Part shown: piece after piece, positions 45,756 through 54,717 of the stretch
Numbering within the stretch: the first letter of the stretch is position 1
Layout of the letters: each line of letters begins with the position of its first letter
NCBI GenBank assembly: GCA_947095585.1
Contig: OX352761.1
Span: 134,012,277-134,076,276, forward strand
Origin: Nephrocerus scutellatus
Lineage: Eukaryota; Arthropoda; Insecta; Diptera; Pipunculidae
Direction of reading: 5' to 3'
DNA length: 64,000 nucleotides
Notes under the pieces: model-generated
What the model was told of the DNA's origin: nothing
The model's input: only the letters and a program-made list of their open reading frames with translations
Database searches by the model: none
Made by a program: the position numbers and the translations under genes

Positions 45756-47292
45756 CGCGCACGCTTCAAGGGGTTTGCACCCTTATAATGCTCGGCTATA
45801 TGCTTGGCGCAGCGTGGGCGTTAAGGAAGAGGAGGAGAAAAGAGAAGATGTCTATGAGCTTGTGTTTTGAATGCCTGTGGATCATAGTGATGTGGGAAGA
45901 CAGAGCTTGGCAGAGCATTCCACATACGAGTTGTACGGCTGAAGAACGAATCCCTGAATTTAACTGTACGTCCGAAGATGGGCTTAAGGGTAAACTGATG
46001 AGCATTTAGAGCGCCACGAGTATTGCGGTTGAATTCAAGGAGAGGTGGCATGCAGCTGGCTATTTCTCTTGAGCACCGCTGGTAGAAGAAGCGATAAAAT
46101 AGTGACAAGCAAGAAACGTTCCTGCGGTGTTCAAGCGAATCAATCGATTTCGCTATATTTTCGTCACCGATAAGTTTTATCGCGCGGTTTTGTATTCTAT
46201 CTAGCTGATGCAAAGTAGTCTTAGGCGCACCAGACCAGATATGGCAATTGTACTCAAGTTTTGGGCGAATAAAAGCCTTGTAAATGGTAGCCAGATCAGA
46301 GGGAGTGAAATATTTCTTGCACCGGGCTAGAAATAATTACTAAATTGAGCCTTGAAATTTCTTGGAACCTCTCTAGACTGTAGTACAAATCTGTTCTTCT
46401 GCAACTTGACGTCTTTCTTAAAGGCCAACAACAGTGAAACGTGCCGGATTCATCTGTAGTACCAGGCCTTACAAAGGAAAAGGACACGCACAACTATCGA
46501 GCCGAAAGGCTTGTCAAAATTCTGCTTTGTGGATTTTCGTATGTTAGCCAAGTCCTCTCGAGCAAACTTCAATTCAGGTTTTTGAATAAAATTTTCCATT
46601 TAGTTTTTTCGGTTTTAATTTTTGAGATTTAAATTAATAAAATAAAAATTTTGAATTTTAAAAACGAATCACCTACTACGGCCGACAAGTTAATAAAGCA
46701 AGCTCAAAAACTGAAGCTGTTTGTTATTTTTGCCGATATTAGTATCGATTTTGCTGATAGTGTTCGATTGTTGTCATAGGGTGGTCAGTGGGCGAGTAGT
46801 CATTGGGCGGATGGTCAGTCGGATAGTGTTGTAACTCGGTAGTAATACAAATGAGGTACAAACTAAATGATATTTTATTAGAACTTAACTCTGTGAAATA
46901 TAAATCAAGACTGAAGGTCGAGAGGCAAATAAAAGAACAAAGCGAGAAAATGAAAGAGAGGAATATAGATCTCGTTCTCCACACATTCCCCCCTTTAAAA
47001 TCGGATGAAGTCATTCAAGTCAAGTCATTTTCAATTACCTTAATTTCCTATGCCGCATCACAGAAACGATAACAAGTAAATTTCCAAAAATTGCGGTTAT
47101 TATTATTAATAGCATAACCGATGCTTTAAGCGTAAGAATTACATCTTCCATCCAGTCGTTGGTCGATCCAGTTCCATTTGTGCTGGTCGCACTAAAGTCT
47201 ATATCTATTGAGCCATCCAATACGGAAGAATGTAAAGGAGGAAGAGTCGTTGAGCCATTGTATATCGTTGGTAAAACTTTTGGGGCAGACAT
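36455..47292 (-). CDS. Octbeta2R: Octopamine beta-receptor, Octbeta2R-like (multi-exon GPCR)
   Basis: Aminergic GPCR predicted to couple octopamine to cAMP. Coding exons: 47292-47039, 42810-42712, 40306-40208, 40056-39683, 39583-39406, 36776-36455. All have GT/AG borders; total 441 codons plus stop, frame intact. ATG 47292 is the first after an in-frame stop. Hallmarks: N-glycosylation sites at Asn12 and about Asn39, TM1 [13 protein letters not shown]3 Cys126/Asp133, DRY 150-152, TM6 CWLPFF (328-333), NPLIY (367-371), and a C-tail with [20 protein letters not shown]. The loop-3 block [20 protein letters not shown] and this tail match my memory of Drosophila Octbeta2R; Octbeta1R is the main alternative, but adjacency to hugin and Octbeta3R favours 2R. 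As I recall, the Drosophila protein is longer at the N-terminus, so additional 5' exons are possible. Confidence 0.88.
37322..37922 (-). repeat. Dispersed modular repeat with (CTGG)n array, longest copy
   Basis: Starts 'ttaaattctctatattaact', then a CTGG array (37357-37394), 'cagattttctgatcaatttt', and three to four modules of about 115-125 bp with 'acaaatgtgtatctcc', 'aacactttttgtaaaattt' and 'cggggggctcccatacaaa'. It ends 'gattagagaattt'. The 'aaattctcta' start and 'tagagaattt' end form a short terminal inverted repeat. Located in the last Octbeta2R intron. Confidence 0.7.
38210..38600 (+). repeat. Dispersed GC-rich repeat, copy 1 (copy 2 at 42190-42530)
   Basis: Shared words with 42190-42530: 'ctcagcgacc(a/g/c)cgaaaac', 'atatcgaccccat', 'tatgtttgattcc' and 'gaatttggttgaaattg'. 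It ends in an (AC)n run. The 'accaagtttggttgaaat' class of wording is common at the edges of Helitron-like elements. Confidence 0.5.
38986..39060 (+). repeat. Short minisatellite, ggtcartgggn units
   Basis: Five or so degenerate units of 10-15 bp such as 'ggtcaatgggtggag', 'ggtcaatgggctgga' and 'ggtcagtgggcaact'. Similar units occur at 46780-46830 and in reverse at 45080-45110. Confidence 0.6.
39110..39315 (+). repeat. Dispersed modular repeat, truncated copy
   Basis: Has 'cacatatgtgcaaatttg' and 'gattcaggaagtgggatag', and ends 'cctaatatagataattcaaa', a variant of the family end. Confidence 0.5.
39406..39583 (-). CDS. Octbeta2R: Octbeta2R exon: end of loop 3 and TM6
   Basis: Acceptor 'ttacag', then [40 protein letters not shown] and WLPFFLW ending on TG (phase 2) at a GTAAGC donor. 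Confidence 0.93.
39683..40056 (-). CDS. Octbeta2R: Octbeta2R exon: TM4, loop 2, TM5, start of loop 3
   Basis: [20 protein letters not shown] through TM4, the loop with conserved Cys (PEKCEF), TM5 '[20 protein letters not shown]' and [12 protein letters not shown]. It ends one base into a Gly codon (phase 1) at a GTGAGA donor. Confidence 0.93.
40208..40306 (-). CDS. Octbeta2R: Octbeta2R exon: TM3
   Basis: [20 protein letters not shown] and [11 protein letters not shown]. Carries the disulphide Cys126, the amine-binding Asp133 and the DR of DRY. Phase 2 at both ends, 99 nt. Too short to be obvious from ORF length. Confidence 0.93.
40510..40799 (+). mobile_element. tRNA-derived SINE, copy 2
   Basis: Head 'gtgggcaccttggctcagta' (A box) and 'ggttcgtggttcgaatccc' (B box with an intact gttcgaatc core). 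The body of about 220 bp includes 'ataacttgtcacggaaagct' and 'acaaatggtcatgagaaggc'. The tail is 'tattattata'. It aligns along its length with the minus copy at 26406-26704. Located in an Octbeta2R intron, antisense to the gene. Confidence 0.82.
40800..41335. other. Octbeta2R intron, nothing recognised
   Basis: AT-rich, no recognised element. Confidence 0.35.
41340..41690 (-). repeat. Dispersed modular repeat, short copy
   Basis: Begins 'ttaaattctctatattaact', with a three- to four-unit CTGG array, 'cagattttctgatacattt', one module ('cacacatgtatatatccggt', 'cggggggctccgataca') and the end 'ggttattagagaatttac'. Same ends as 37322-37922 with fewer internal modules. Confidence 0.7.
42190..42530 (+). 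repeat. Dispersed GC-rich repeat, copy 2
   Basis: Parallel to 38210-38600: 'cctcagcgaccccgaaaact', 'cacatcgaccccctcccc', 'cttatgtttgattccaag' and 'ccaagtttggttgaaattg'. It is preceded by a stretch (42110-42185) with 'gtttggcagtatataggtaa' that resembles 50955-51020. Confidence 0.5.
42712..42810 (-). CDS. Octbeta2R: Octbeta2R exon: TM2
   Basis: [20 protein letters not shown] and [13 protein letters not shown] with the conserved TM2 Asp. 99 nt, phase 2 at both ends, acceptor 'attacag', donor GTGAGT. Confidence 0.93.
43060..43560 (+). repeat. Left arm of a large imperfect inverted repeat
   Basis: From 'gtgattcgttttcaaaattc' to 'cattgtaaattacagtcctt'. It pairs with the reverse complement of 46675-45515 after removing the LINE at 45716-46338. 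Shared words include 'ggacttggcc/taacct', 'caatgaatcagagagaattc' and 'gaaaccggcta'. Probably two inverted copies of one element, or the long TIRs of a decayed foldback transposon. Confidence 0.65.
43545..43850 (-). repeat. Dispersed modular repeat with (CTGG)n array
   Basis: 'ttagcgtgctgg' then a CTGG array (43553-43582), followed by modules with 'cacacatgtgtatctccca', 'acacatgtgtatttccaac' and 'cggggtcggggggca'. It lacks the 'tagagaattt' end. Confidence 0.6.
43950..44830 (+). pseudogene. Non-LTR retrotransposon RNase H and C-terminal zinc knuckle
   Basis: The plus strand encodes an RNase H fold: '[20 protein letters not shown]' (first Asp), '[12 protein letters not shown]' (Glu), '[13 protein letters not shown]' (second Asp) and '[20 protein letters not shown]', where the fourth Asp is replaced by Asn in GNEAAN. 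After 44690 a frame change gives '[18 protein letters not shown]', a C-x2-C-x7-H-x4-C knuckle typical of R1/I/LOA-like ORF2 C-termini. A duplicated 'ttttaact' at 44690-44710 marks the frame break. 5'-truncated (no RT). In an Octbeta2R intron, antisense. Confidence 0.8.
44900..45510. other. Intron segment with unassigned repeat words
   Basis: Contains 'ctgccctatcccactgacca' (reverse of the ggtcagtggg minisatellite) and 'atgtttgtttgtttgtttcg'. No coding content was recognised, although 44880-45030 has mixed base composition. Confidence 0.35.
45515..46675 (-). repeat. Right arm of the large inverted repeat (interrupted by LINE)
   Basis: The reverse complement aligns with 43060-43560 in two blocks, 46675-46339 and 45715-45515, split by the LINE at 45716-46338. 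Confidence 0.65.
45716..46338 (-). mobile_element. 5'-truncated LINE (family A) with poly(A) tail and TSD
   Basis: Minus strand: ORF2 C-terminus '[20 protein letters not shown]', '[16 protein letters not shown]', '[14 protein letters not shown]' and a short 3' UTR, then a run of about 28 A (T at 45722-45749). An 8-bp word 'aaataatt' flanks it at 45716-45723 and 46331-46338, consistent with a target-site duplication. The frame is open through the C-terminal 130 codons, so this is the youngest family A insertion here. It lies within the right arm of an older inverted repeat. Confidence 0.85.
46690..47038. other. Octbeta2R first intron, 3' part
   Basis: Contains a few 'ggtcagtgggc'-type units at 46780-46830 and otherwise unremarkable sequence up to the donor of Octbeta2R exon 1 (GTAATT at 47038-47033). 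Confidence 0.45.
47039..47292 (-). CDS. Octbeta2R: Octbeta2R first coding exon: N-terminus and TM1
   Basis: [20 protein letters not shown], a Ser/Thr/Asn-rich extracellular segment with N-x-S/T sites, TM1 '[20 protein letters not shown]' and MRHRKLR with split Arg (phase 2). A possible splice acceptor ('gaattcag') lies 5 nt upstream of the ATG, so the 5' UTR may be spliced. Confidence 0.9.
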
Positions 47293-47644
47293 TACTACTG
47301 AATTCTTTTCTATTACATTCGATAATATTAATTAGTATATTATCAATATCAATTATGAATAACATTGATATTTATACGTTGTGGCTTCTTCTTCTGGTTT
47401 ATATTGTTATTGGTCCCACAAAGCATTTGCAGTTCAGTTTTGTTTTCTTCTAAAATTTATGCATACAGTTGTTTTGCTAAGATTTTCATATTCAAACACC
47501 CACAGAAATTTATATAGAAAAAAAACTGTTGTGTGTATGTATGATTTATATAGGACAGATGCGAATGTCAAATTGCTATTTCTCTTGTTTACATTCGTTG
47601 TCCAAAATCTTATAATATTCAGCTTATACGAGTACTTCCTACAG

Positions 47645-47756
47645 GCTTCCTAATTATAACTTTCACATCAATGGCACGTTGTGCGTTTTCTTGTACATGT
47701 GTTTGTTGGTCGTGGTGATGACCACCGCTTTTGAATTGGCGTCGACTTATGGAAAG
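47645..47756 (+). CDS. Exon-like ORF upstream of Octbeta2R (unassigned, low confidence)
   Basis: The plus strand shows acceptor 'acttcctacag', 37 codons reading LPNYNFHINGTLCVFLYMCL then LVVVMTTAFELASTYGK, and donor 'AAGgtaatt'. The hydrophobic run looks like a membrane or signal segment. The minus strand of the same DNA (47831-47619) is also open from a 'cttttcttctag' acceptor at 47865, so which strand (if either) is transcribed is unclear. It could be an Octbeta2R 5' UTR exon. No family recognised. Confidence 0.2.
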
Positions 47757-47869
47757 GTAATTTAAATTCTCTGTCACCATGAATGTCCTCAAAGACAACG
47801 ACGATGTCAGTAGCAATAAAAATCTCGTCATTATGGTGAAATTGGCAATTGTCCAAGGTGAACCTAGAA

Positions 47870-48740
47870 GAAAAGCGAAAAGGCGAAAAAGTAATTTAAT
47901 ATAAAAAGCATTAACAAATTCAAAAATAAATTAAATAATTCATAAGTCATTCAACGGAAGAGCGAGAGAGATAGAGAGAGAGAGAAAAAAAAAGAGAACG
48001 GCGAATGGGATTCTGTCAGTTTTTTTAAATTTTTCGTATTTTCAATTTCGAACAAATTCAAGTTCAAAATCTTTAAAACAAATTCACAAATACATACTAT
48101 CTATATATCTATCTATCTTAATTGTCCTTGAGAAAATAATTCAAATCATAGCGCAAAAGTGAATTTAAAAATAAATAAATTTTTCTGCGCATCTTCTGCG
48201 GTGTAGGCCAATGTTATTAATATAATTTAGCTCTGACAGCATTAGGACTGCAAGTTTTGGACATTTAGACACTTTCAGTTCAAAATAATTATAATAATAA
48301 AAATAATTTAAAAAGCTATTTCATTTCTAAAGCGTTAAGATTTGATTTTGAAATTTCTGAATAGCATTTAATTTAATTTAATGACATGTATAGTGAAAGG
48401 ATTTCGGGTTTTGCCTTAAATTAATTGGGTGAGAGAGGGTTTTCCTCGTCATTGCTGGGGTAAACATAGGAGTTGACCTTACCAAATCCAGATCTAAAGT
48501 TAAAAGAATAAGAATACTAGAAAGAACCCTTAGCACTAATAATCGTAGATAAGATGTAATTTTCAATTGAAGAATTAAATCATCTTAACAACTTTATTAT
48601 CTATCCATTAACTTCGGACAAACCTATAGCTGTCACAGCAAATTCTTTATTTATTAACAAATCAACATCACGCACCGAAAAGTCGTAAACGATTCTGACA
48701 CAAACGTGTTATAAACGCTAAGACATGCTATGGATAATGC
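47870..48740. other. Upstream region of Octbeta2R, nothing recognised
   Basis: AT-rich with a (GA)n-like run at 47958-47998. Possible regulatory DNA of Octbeta2R; no motif can be assigned. Confidence 0.35.
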
Positions 48741-48742
48741 AA

Positions 48743-48880
48743 GGCGCATATTGAGAGCTAGCTTAGCCGTGGTTTGAGGGCATACAATGACGCACATGCA
48801 CATTTTGCGGCATTCAGTATAACTTTGTGTGCTCTAAAAACATTGTGTGACAGATAACTAGGCTATGCTCAATATGCGCC
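48743..48880. mobile_element. Palindromic MITE, copy 1
   Basis: Left end 'ggcgcatattgagagctagc'. The right end is the reverse complement of 'ggcgcatattgagcatagcc'. The interior has 'catacaatgacgcac' and 'gtgtgctctaaaaacattg', also in inverted relation to copy 2 at 48921-49082. Confidence 0.65.
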
Positions 48881-48920
48881 TAGACTAATCATGGCACATA
48901 TCCAAAGTTTAAGCTGATTT

Positions 48921-49082
48921 TGCATATTGAGCGCAGCCTAGCACAGCATAGAGTAGCCGAGGTTTTTAGAGCACACTATGTTAGACCTAATGCCGAAAAA
49001 TGTGAGAGTGCGTCATTAGTATAACATTGTATGTCCAAAAAACTCGGCTACGCTATGCTCTGCTGTTCTGCGCTCAAATGCG
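48921..49082. mobile_element. Palindromic MITE, copy 2
   Basis: Left arm 'tgcatattgagcgcagccta...agcatagagtagccgaggttttt'. The right arm is the reverse complement of 'gcatttgagcgcagaacagc...agcatagcgtagccgagtttttt', about 60 bp each. Same family as copy 1, 40 bp away. The pair also forms a larger inverted structure. Confidence 0.68.
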
Positions 49083-49089
49083 GCTAGCC

Positions 49090-50125
49090 CTAAGTCAGAC
49101 TCACCGTTCTGCTTAGGGTTTAATTAAATAATAAAAAGTATTTTTCCGTTGTTGATTTGTTTACATTATTCACATTTTCGTGGTACATTGAACGTGTTCG
49201 TTGATTGTCCACATATATCCTTAGAGTATCACAAGTCGATCGATGAAGATGACCGTAGACGGTATCTGTGGCTGTTTGATTTTTGCTCGTCCATCGTTAG
49301 TACGTACTAATTTGATTGTATAGGATTTGAAAAACTTAATTTAAAGAGCCAATTCCTGCACCACCTAATACGCTTACTTCGTTTAAAAACACTTTGTATT
49401 TCTGGCAATACGAAGTGTATCGCCATCACTACTAACATTAGATATTTGTTCATCTAGAAATTAAAAGCACGACTGGCAAAACATCGTGTAGTGTGCATGG
49501 CATTCAGAGTACGATCAAATTAAATCATCGAGTTCGACAAACCGCGAACACGATCATCGCTGCACAGATAAGTGCATCAGTCAGCTCTAGGTATACTGCT
49601 TGCCATGATATTTGTTTTTTGTTTTGTAATAGGTACCATGTGCAAGCGGCTACGTACTCGTTTGTCAACATTTATTATCACATGTCAGTTCATTTAAAGA
49701 TTTCGTGCTGTCAATCGTTAAAGTTTTATTTATTTAATTTCATCTGTCCAGTACAGGCTCACTTGGACTACACTCAAATAACTGAAACATAAACAAAAAT
49801 TTAAAAGCTATGGAACACTCATTTCCGTGTGTTAAATGAAACAGACGAAGATGTACATACATCCTTATTTTATGTATACTAACTGTTCGAGGGCCCTTGG
49901 CTTTGCAACATTTTAGCCTCACACATAAAATACAGGTGTGCAAAAGTAGCGTCCTGCTATTCAACAATTTTAATGGTAACCCATTGACCCAGAAGGCTCA
50001 AGACATTATAAAAATAGAAAATAAAAATGAAGAAAATCTGTCATTATGGTATAAAACCAAGTTTGAACGGTATCTAACGGTTGCTTAAATAATTGTATAA
50101 TGTATAATGTTGTATAAATAATTAA
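49090..50125. other. Intergenic, nothing recognised
   Basis: ORFs at 49493-49792 and 49897-50088 have no recognisable features. No repeats noticed. Confidence 0.35.
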
Positions 50126-50129
50126 AAAT

Positions 50130-50870
50130 TTTCATTTTAACAGGGTTTTTTTTGTACAAGTTTCCGGCAGCCCATCGGCTAGGAAAAGGTTTAAAGTCGG
50201 AGTTCCTCAAGGTTCCAGATTTGGTCCAGTCCTTTTTAGTATTTCCATGGAGGATCAACCAACCAATATAGCCGGAATAAGGACCATGATTTTCGCAGAT
50301 GACTCTATCACGTATGCCGTTTCCTGAGATATCTGCCCGAAGATACTTGCAACAAAAAGAAGAAGAAGAAGAAATTTCGTGAGCTGGTGCAATGGCTTAA
50401 AAAATTACCCTAGAACACGATAGTAAACAACAAGTCAGAGACAAAAATACCTGGGAATCAAGCTCCCCGATAAGCTCAAGTTTAACACTCACATTAATAA
50501 TATGATGAAAAAAGCGAACTACGCTCTTCATTTGGTGCACCCACTTCCAAGAACACGAAACAGACTGCTCAATAACACCAGGCTGCTAATCTACAAGCAG
50601 CTCATCAGGCCAGTGATAACCTATGGCTACCCCATATGGTTCACCATCTCACTAACTACGATGATAAAGATCTCACCATTTGAAAGAAAGGAACATAGAA
50701 TCTGTACAGGACTCTGGAGGTTGCCAAATAGCTACAAGTTTGCCTAGACTACAAAGCTTTAGAAAGCAGCAGGTCTTTTGCCAATAACCGACCACTTGTT
50801 CAAAATGCGAAGAAATTCGTTGACGGGTCGAATATGCAAGAACTAAGTGGCTCCTATTGTTAAGCCGACA
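50130..50870 (+). pseudogene. Jockey-type LINE RT C-terminal fragment
   Basis: The plus strand encodes 'KVGVPQGSRFGPVLFSISME', 'IRTMIFADDSITYAVS' (catalytic FADD intact), 'KYLGIKLPDKLKFNTHINNM', 'KANYALHLVHPLPRTRNRLL' and 'YKQLIRPVITYGYPIWFTIS', in that order with stops and a frame shift near 50330-50450. It is a different family from family A, closer to classical jockey. A simple 'agaagaagaagaaga' run lies at 50359-50373. Confidence 0.8.
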
Positions 50871-50879
50871 CTTATAATT

Positions 50880-52750
50880 ATTAGTTATAAACTTAGTAGC
50901 CAGAATTGGAAAATATTTAAGTAAATAATAAAATATCTTAATCTAATCTTGAACGCTATCGGTTAAAGCGTTTGGAAACGTTTACATGTAACACACATAC
51001 ATACATATAGAGTTTCTCTTTTATATATATAGATAGATTTGTACTTAAAAAAAGTAAATATTTTAAGAATGGCATATTTATAATTATATTTTATCTTTCT
51101 TTCTTTTTAATAAAGGCACACGAAAAGTTGTAAAAATGCACTCTTTAAACTTTATTCTAAACATTTTAAAAACAACAGGTCACTCTCAATTTAAACCAAT
51201 CTCGTCTGAAGGTAGCAGTAGTAGTGTAATAGGATATATGTCATTGTTATGGTTATTCGTTAAAATTTACTTCACAGTATAGGCAATACTTATGATTTGT
51301 GAACTTTTAATTTGGTTTGTTGTTACATTAAATAACTTTTTTATAACTTCATTAACAATTTTAACTCACAGTGAATTTTGAACATAAATTAACTGCATAC
51401 AATACAAGATCATTCATCATTCAATCAATCGGTATGAAAATTATTATATCCAACCACAATTCTTGTTCTTTGAAAGAAAAATAAAAAACCTCTACACGAA
51501 ATATATCTAAATCTGTACATAAATATAATTGTTTGTACATGTATTAAATACAATGTTCAAAATATAAATGTGCATCTATTGTGCGCGCGTATAGTTGAAT
51601 GGCACATGCGGTGAGATGCTTTAATAAAAAAAAATGCCTTTTAATGGCCGCACCATAAAATAACTAAATTTATGAACTAAAATTATGAACTTGACAATTT
51701 AATTAAGCGTTTGCACTCGCAACATTTGGTGTGCTACTAGTGTGTGGCTTATAACAAAATGTATTTTTTAGATGCTCGAACATCCCGAAAAATTATACGC
51801 GGATCACTAGGGTTGCTCGATATGTGTTGGGACAACGTATTTAAAACAATCGTTTATCGTTCGAAATATATGTATTGTTTTTTTTGCAAGTATTTTTCGT
51901 GAAGATTTATAAACTTTTGCAAACGGCTATCATTTCGCAAAACACTGAGTGCAACTTTCTGAAGCAATCGCAGAAACAATTATTTCTTTAATCGTGAATT
52001 TAGAGTTATAACTCTATCTTAACGTTTTATCCTTTACAAACGGACTCTTTTATGAATCCGAACCCTCGGTTCCTTATAGCCTCCTTACAGGTTAAAGTTT
52101 AACAACCACCTTCCCCCGGCTTGACAAACACTTAGTCCTAGAAAGGATAAATTATTTAAAACCGTCGTGAATGATGTTTGTGATCGTATCAGAAAAAATG
52201 TGACCAGTTAGAACTCTTGAAGAATTTGTTGGGGCCATCTCAGTTCGCTCTTACGACATGGCTATGCTCAAGCATGTTTGAATTTCAAGATATATTGCTT
52301 ACCAATTATCCCTTATTAGTTCATGGATAGCAGAAAATTTCCGTCTCAATAGCGGATGTTTTATACTCGTCAGCCATCGAACCACGCCAACGATGAAACT
52401 AATTGAACCAGTGAAGGACATTGGATCTACGATTTTGAGCAACATCGCCAAAAGTCATAGTAAGTCGACCGATGTCTTTTGAGCGAGAAACGCTCACGAT
52501 TTAAATTCGGTGTTTTTATTCCCAGTATAGGATTACCTATCGCAGTAGCTAGATATCTCAACAAGGGAAATGTTCCTATAATAGCTACCTTCCATTGTGC
52601 GTTTTTAAGTACTTCCTAATTGTAGAAGGTAAACAAAACTCAATACTTAAATTTCAAAGAAAAATTTAACTACAGATAAATAAGAGCAAATGTAGTTGAA
52701 CGTAATTTGCCAACTTAATGGAAGTGTTTTACGTCACACAAATAACATCG
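50880..52750. other. Intergenic, nothing recognised
   Basis: Starts with a remnant (50955-51020) similar to 42110-42190 ('gtttggaaacgtttacatgt', 'cagagt/tagagtttctctttt'). The rest is AT-rich without a recognisable gene. 51990-52500 is somewhat more balanced in composition but has no open frame of note. Confidence 0.35.
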
Positions 52751-52759
52751 CGCAAATGC

Positions 52760-53760
52760 AGAAATGAGTGTGCAGTGCAAGCAGAGAGGGATTCAAGAAA
52801 TTGCCCGCCCTAAAAGATAGTAATGGTACCATATTGGTGACTGAGCCACCACTGCCCGCTGCAGTGAATTTTTCGAGGACGCATCAACGGCTGCCTATGT
52901 GGAAGAAAACATCCTGCCAGGCCAGAGACCGCACCACCTGTGAAAGACGAAAGACGAACCTGCAATCTAAAAGTTAAAAAACAACAAAGCTCCGGGCTCA
53001 GACAATTTACCAGTGGAGCTCTTGAAATGCAGATCTGACATCATTGCGCGTGCACTAGTCCCAATACTATGCTAAACGTGGAGTACAAATAACATCCCGG
53101 ATTGTTGAAATAATGGTGTCATCGTGACGATCCCAAAAAATATAACCTGAGCCTTTGAAAATAGGAAAGGCTTTCATCATCCAGAATTGTATTTCTACAC
53201 CAATCAAATCCTCATTCCGAACGGAACAGGCGAGGCTTAGACCCAATCGATCATATGTTCACCATATAAATACCCTCAGAATCATCAGTGAGGAGTATGT
53301 TGAGTTTAGATCACCAGTTTTTCTACTATTCACCGACTTCGAGAGAGCTTTCGACACCATCGCAAGACCCGCCCTTTGGAAGGCGCTACAAAATTGTGGA
53401 GTAACACAAACAATTACAGCTCTGATTCAAGAGCTTTACAGAGATGCTAAATGCAGTGTCAGGTACAAAGGCAAAGACAGCACCAAATTTACTATCAACA
53501 GAGAAGTTCGACAAGGGTGCGTTTTATCACCAATAATCTTTCTGATTGTCTTATATGATGCTTTGAAACAAACTTATAGCGATGCACCAAATGAAATTCA
53601 ATGGCGCCCTTTCCTGAATTTAAACGATCTCATTATTGCCCCAACTTTCATGGATGAGATCCGTAGAAACAGAGTCATCAGGAAGAGGTTGCAAATCAAG
53701 CGGATTTCTGAGGATCGACGACAATGGAGAGAGCTTGTTTCTGCCTTGTGCTCCGAGTAG
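52760..53760 (+). pseudogene. RTE/L1-like RT pseudogene, internal deletion
   Basis: The plus strand has 'LPALKDSNGTILVTEP', 'KQQSSGSDNLPVELLKC', 'ARALVPIL', then an open frame with 'RTEQARLRPNRSYVHHINTL', 'VFLLFTDFERAFDTIARPAL' (RT block 3) and 'EVRQGCVLSPIIFLIVLYDA' (block 4). After 'DAPNEIQW' the frame jumps to a C-terminal 'RISEDRRQWRELVSALCSE'. The YADD box and thumb are missing, which indicates one clean internal deletion of several hundred bases, in frame. Earlier frame shifts occur before 53155. Confidence 0.75.
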
Positions 53761-53769
53761 GAGTAATAT

Positions 53770-54715
53770 TTATTGTTTTTTAACATAATATGTATATTAT
53801 GATTATTTAAAATTAATAAATGTTAGGAAAAAAATTTCGAACGTTTACATCTGTTGAACGTCTTTCTACAAAGTGTATCTACCTATCTATAGCTTTTATC
53901 TGTACTATATTTGCATATCATTCTTAGCAAACACATATTCGTATGTGCCTTTAGATTTAATTTTAAGTCAAAAACCTGAAAACACATGTTCATTAAACAA
54001 ATATTAACAATTGCAGAGATATGTTTATACATACCTACCTATCTTTCTCCCAGTAAATATTTTTACGACATTTGTGTCAAACAGCCGAAAAAGTCCTAAT
54101 ACAAATTCGAAACAGATTGACTGCACACAAACCACATGTACATGTATCGTATACGTACACACATCTAGGTACTTTTCAAATGCTTCAATGTCAATGCTAT
54201 CGTCGTGTGTGTGTTTTCGAATAAGCAGAACAGAACCGTTTAATTTGTATATTCGCCAAATAATTTAAAGATTTGTCTAAAAATAACATAGTCCGTAAAG
54301 CGGAACTGAAACTTAACTTGTTTTTAGTTTGACAACAAAAATAGCGTCTACAAGTAATTAATTAACCCTATTGACTTCTTATACAAAATTCAAAGCCCCA
54401 ACTTGATTAGCTTGATGATTTAATGATCAATACTTGCAAATGAATGATGGAATGATATCGGGTCTACTATAGATCATTGCTAATACTGAAATTCATTCCG
54501 ATCTTACGAATGGCTTCTCCTTTAATTAGTCCGCGTTTCATGCCAATGATTTTGATTGACTTGCTAGATATCAAATTTTGTTTGCTTGATATGTGGCGAT
54601 ATTTGAATATTTTAACGTTGGCACGTTAACTGATCGACAGCATAATCTGATCCTTGATACATCCATGTCTATGGCAAGAGAAAACTGCTCAACACTAATT
54701 GTTCCAAATACTCTC
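53770..54715. other. Intergenic, nothing recognised
   Basis: AT-rich, no domain or repeat recognised. Confidence 0.35.
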
Positions 54716-54717
54716 TT

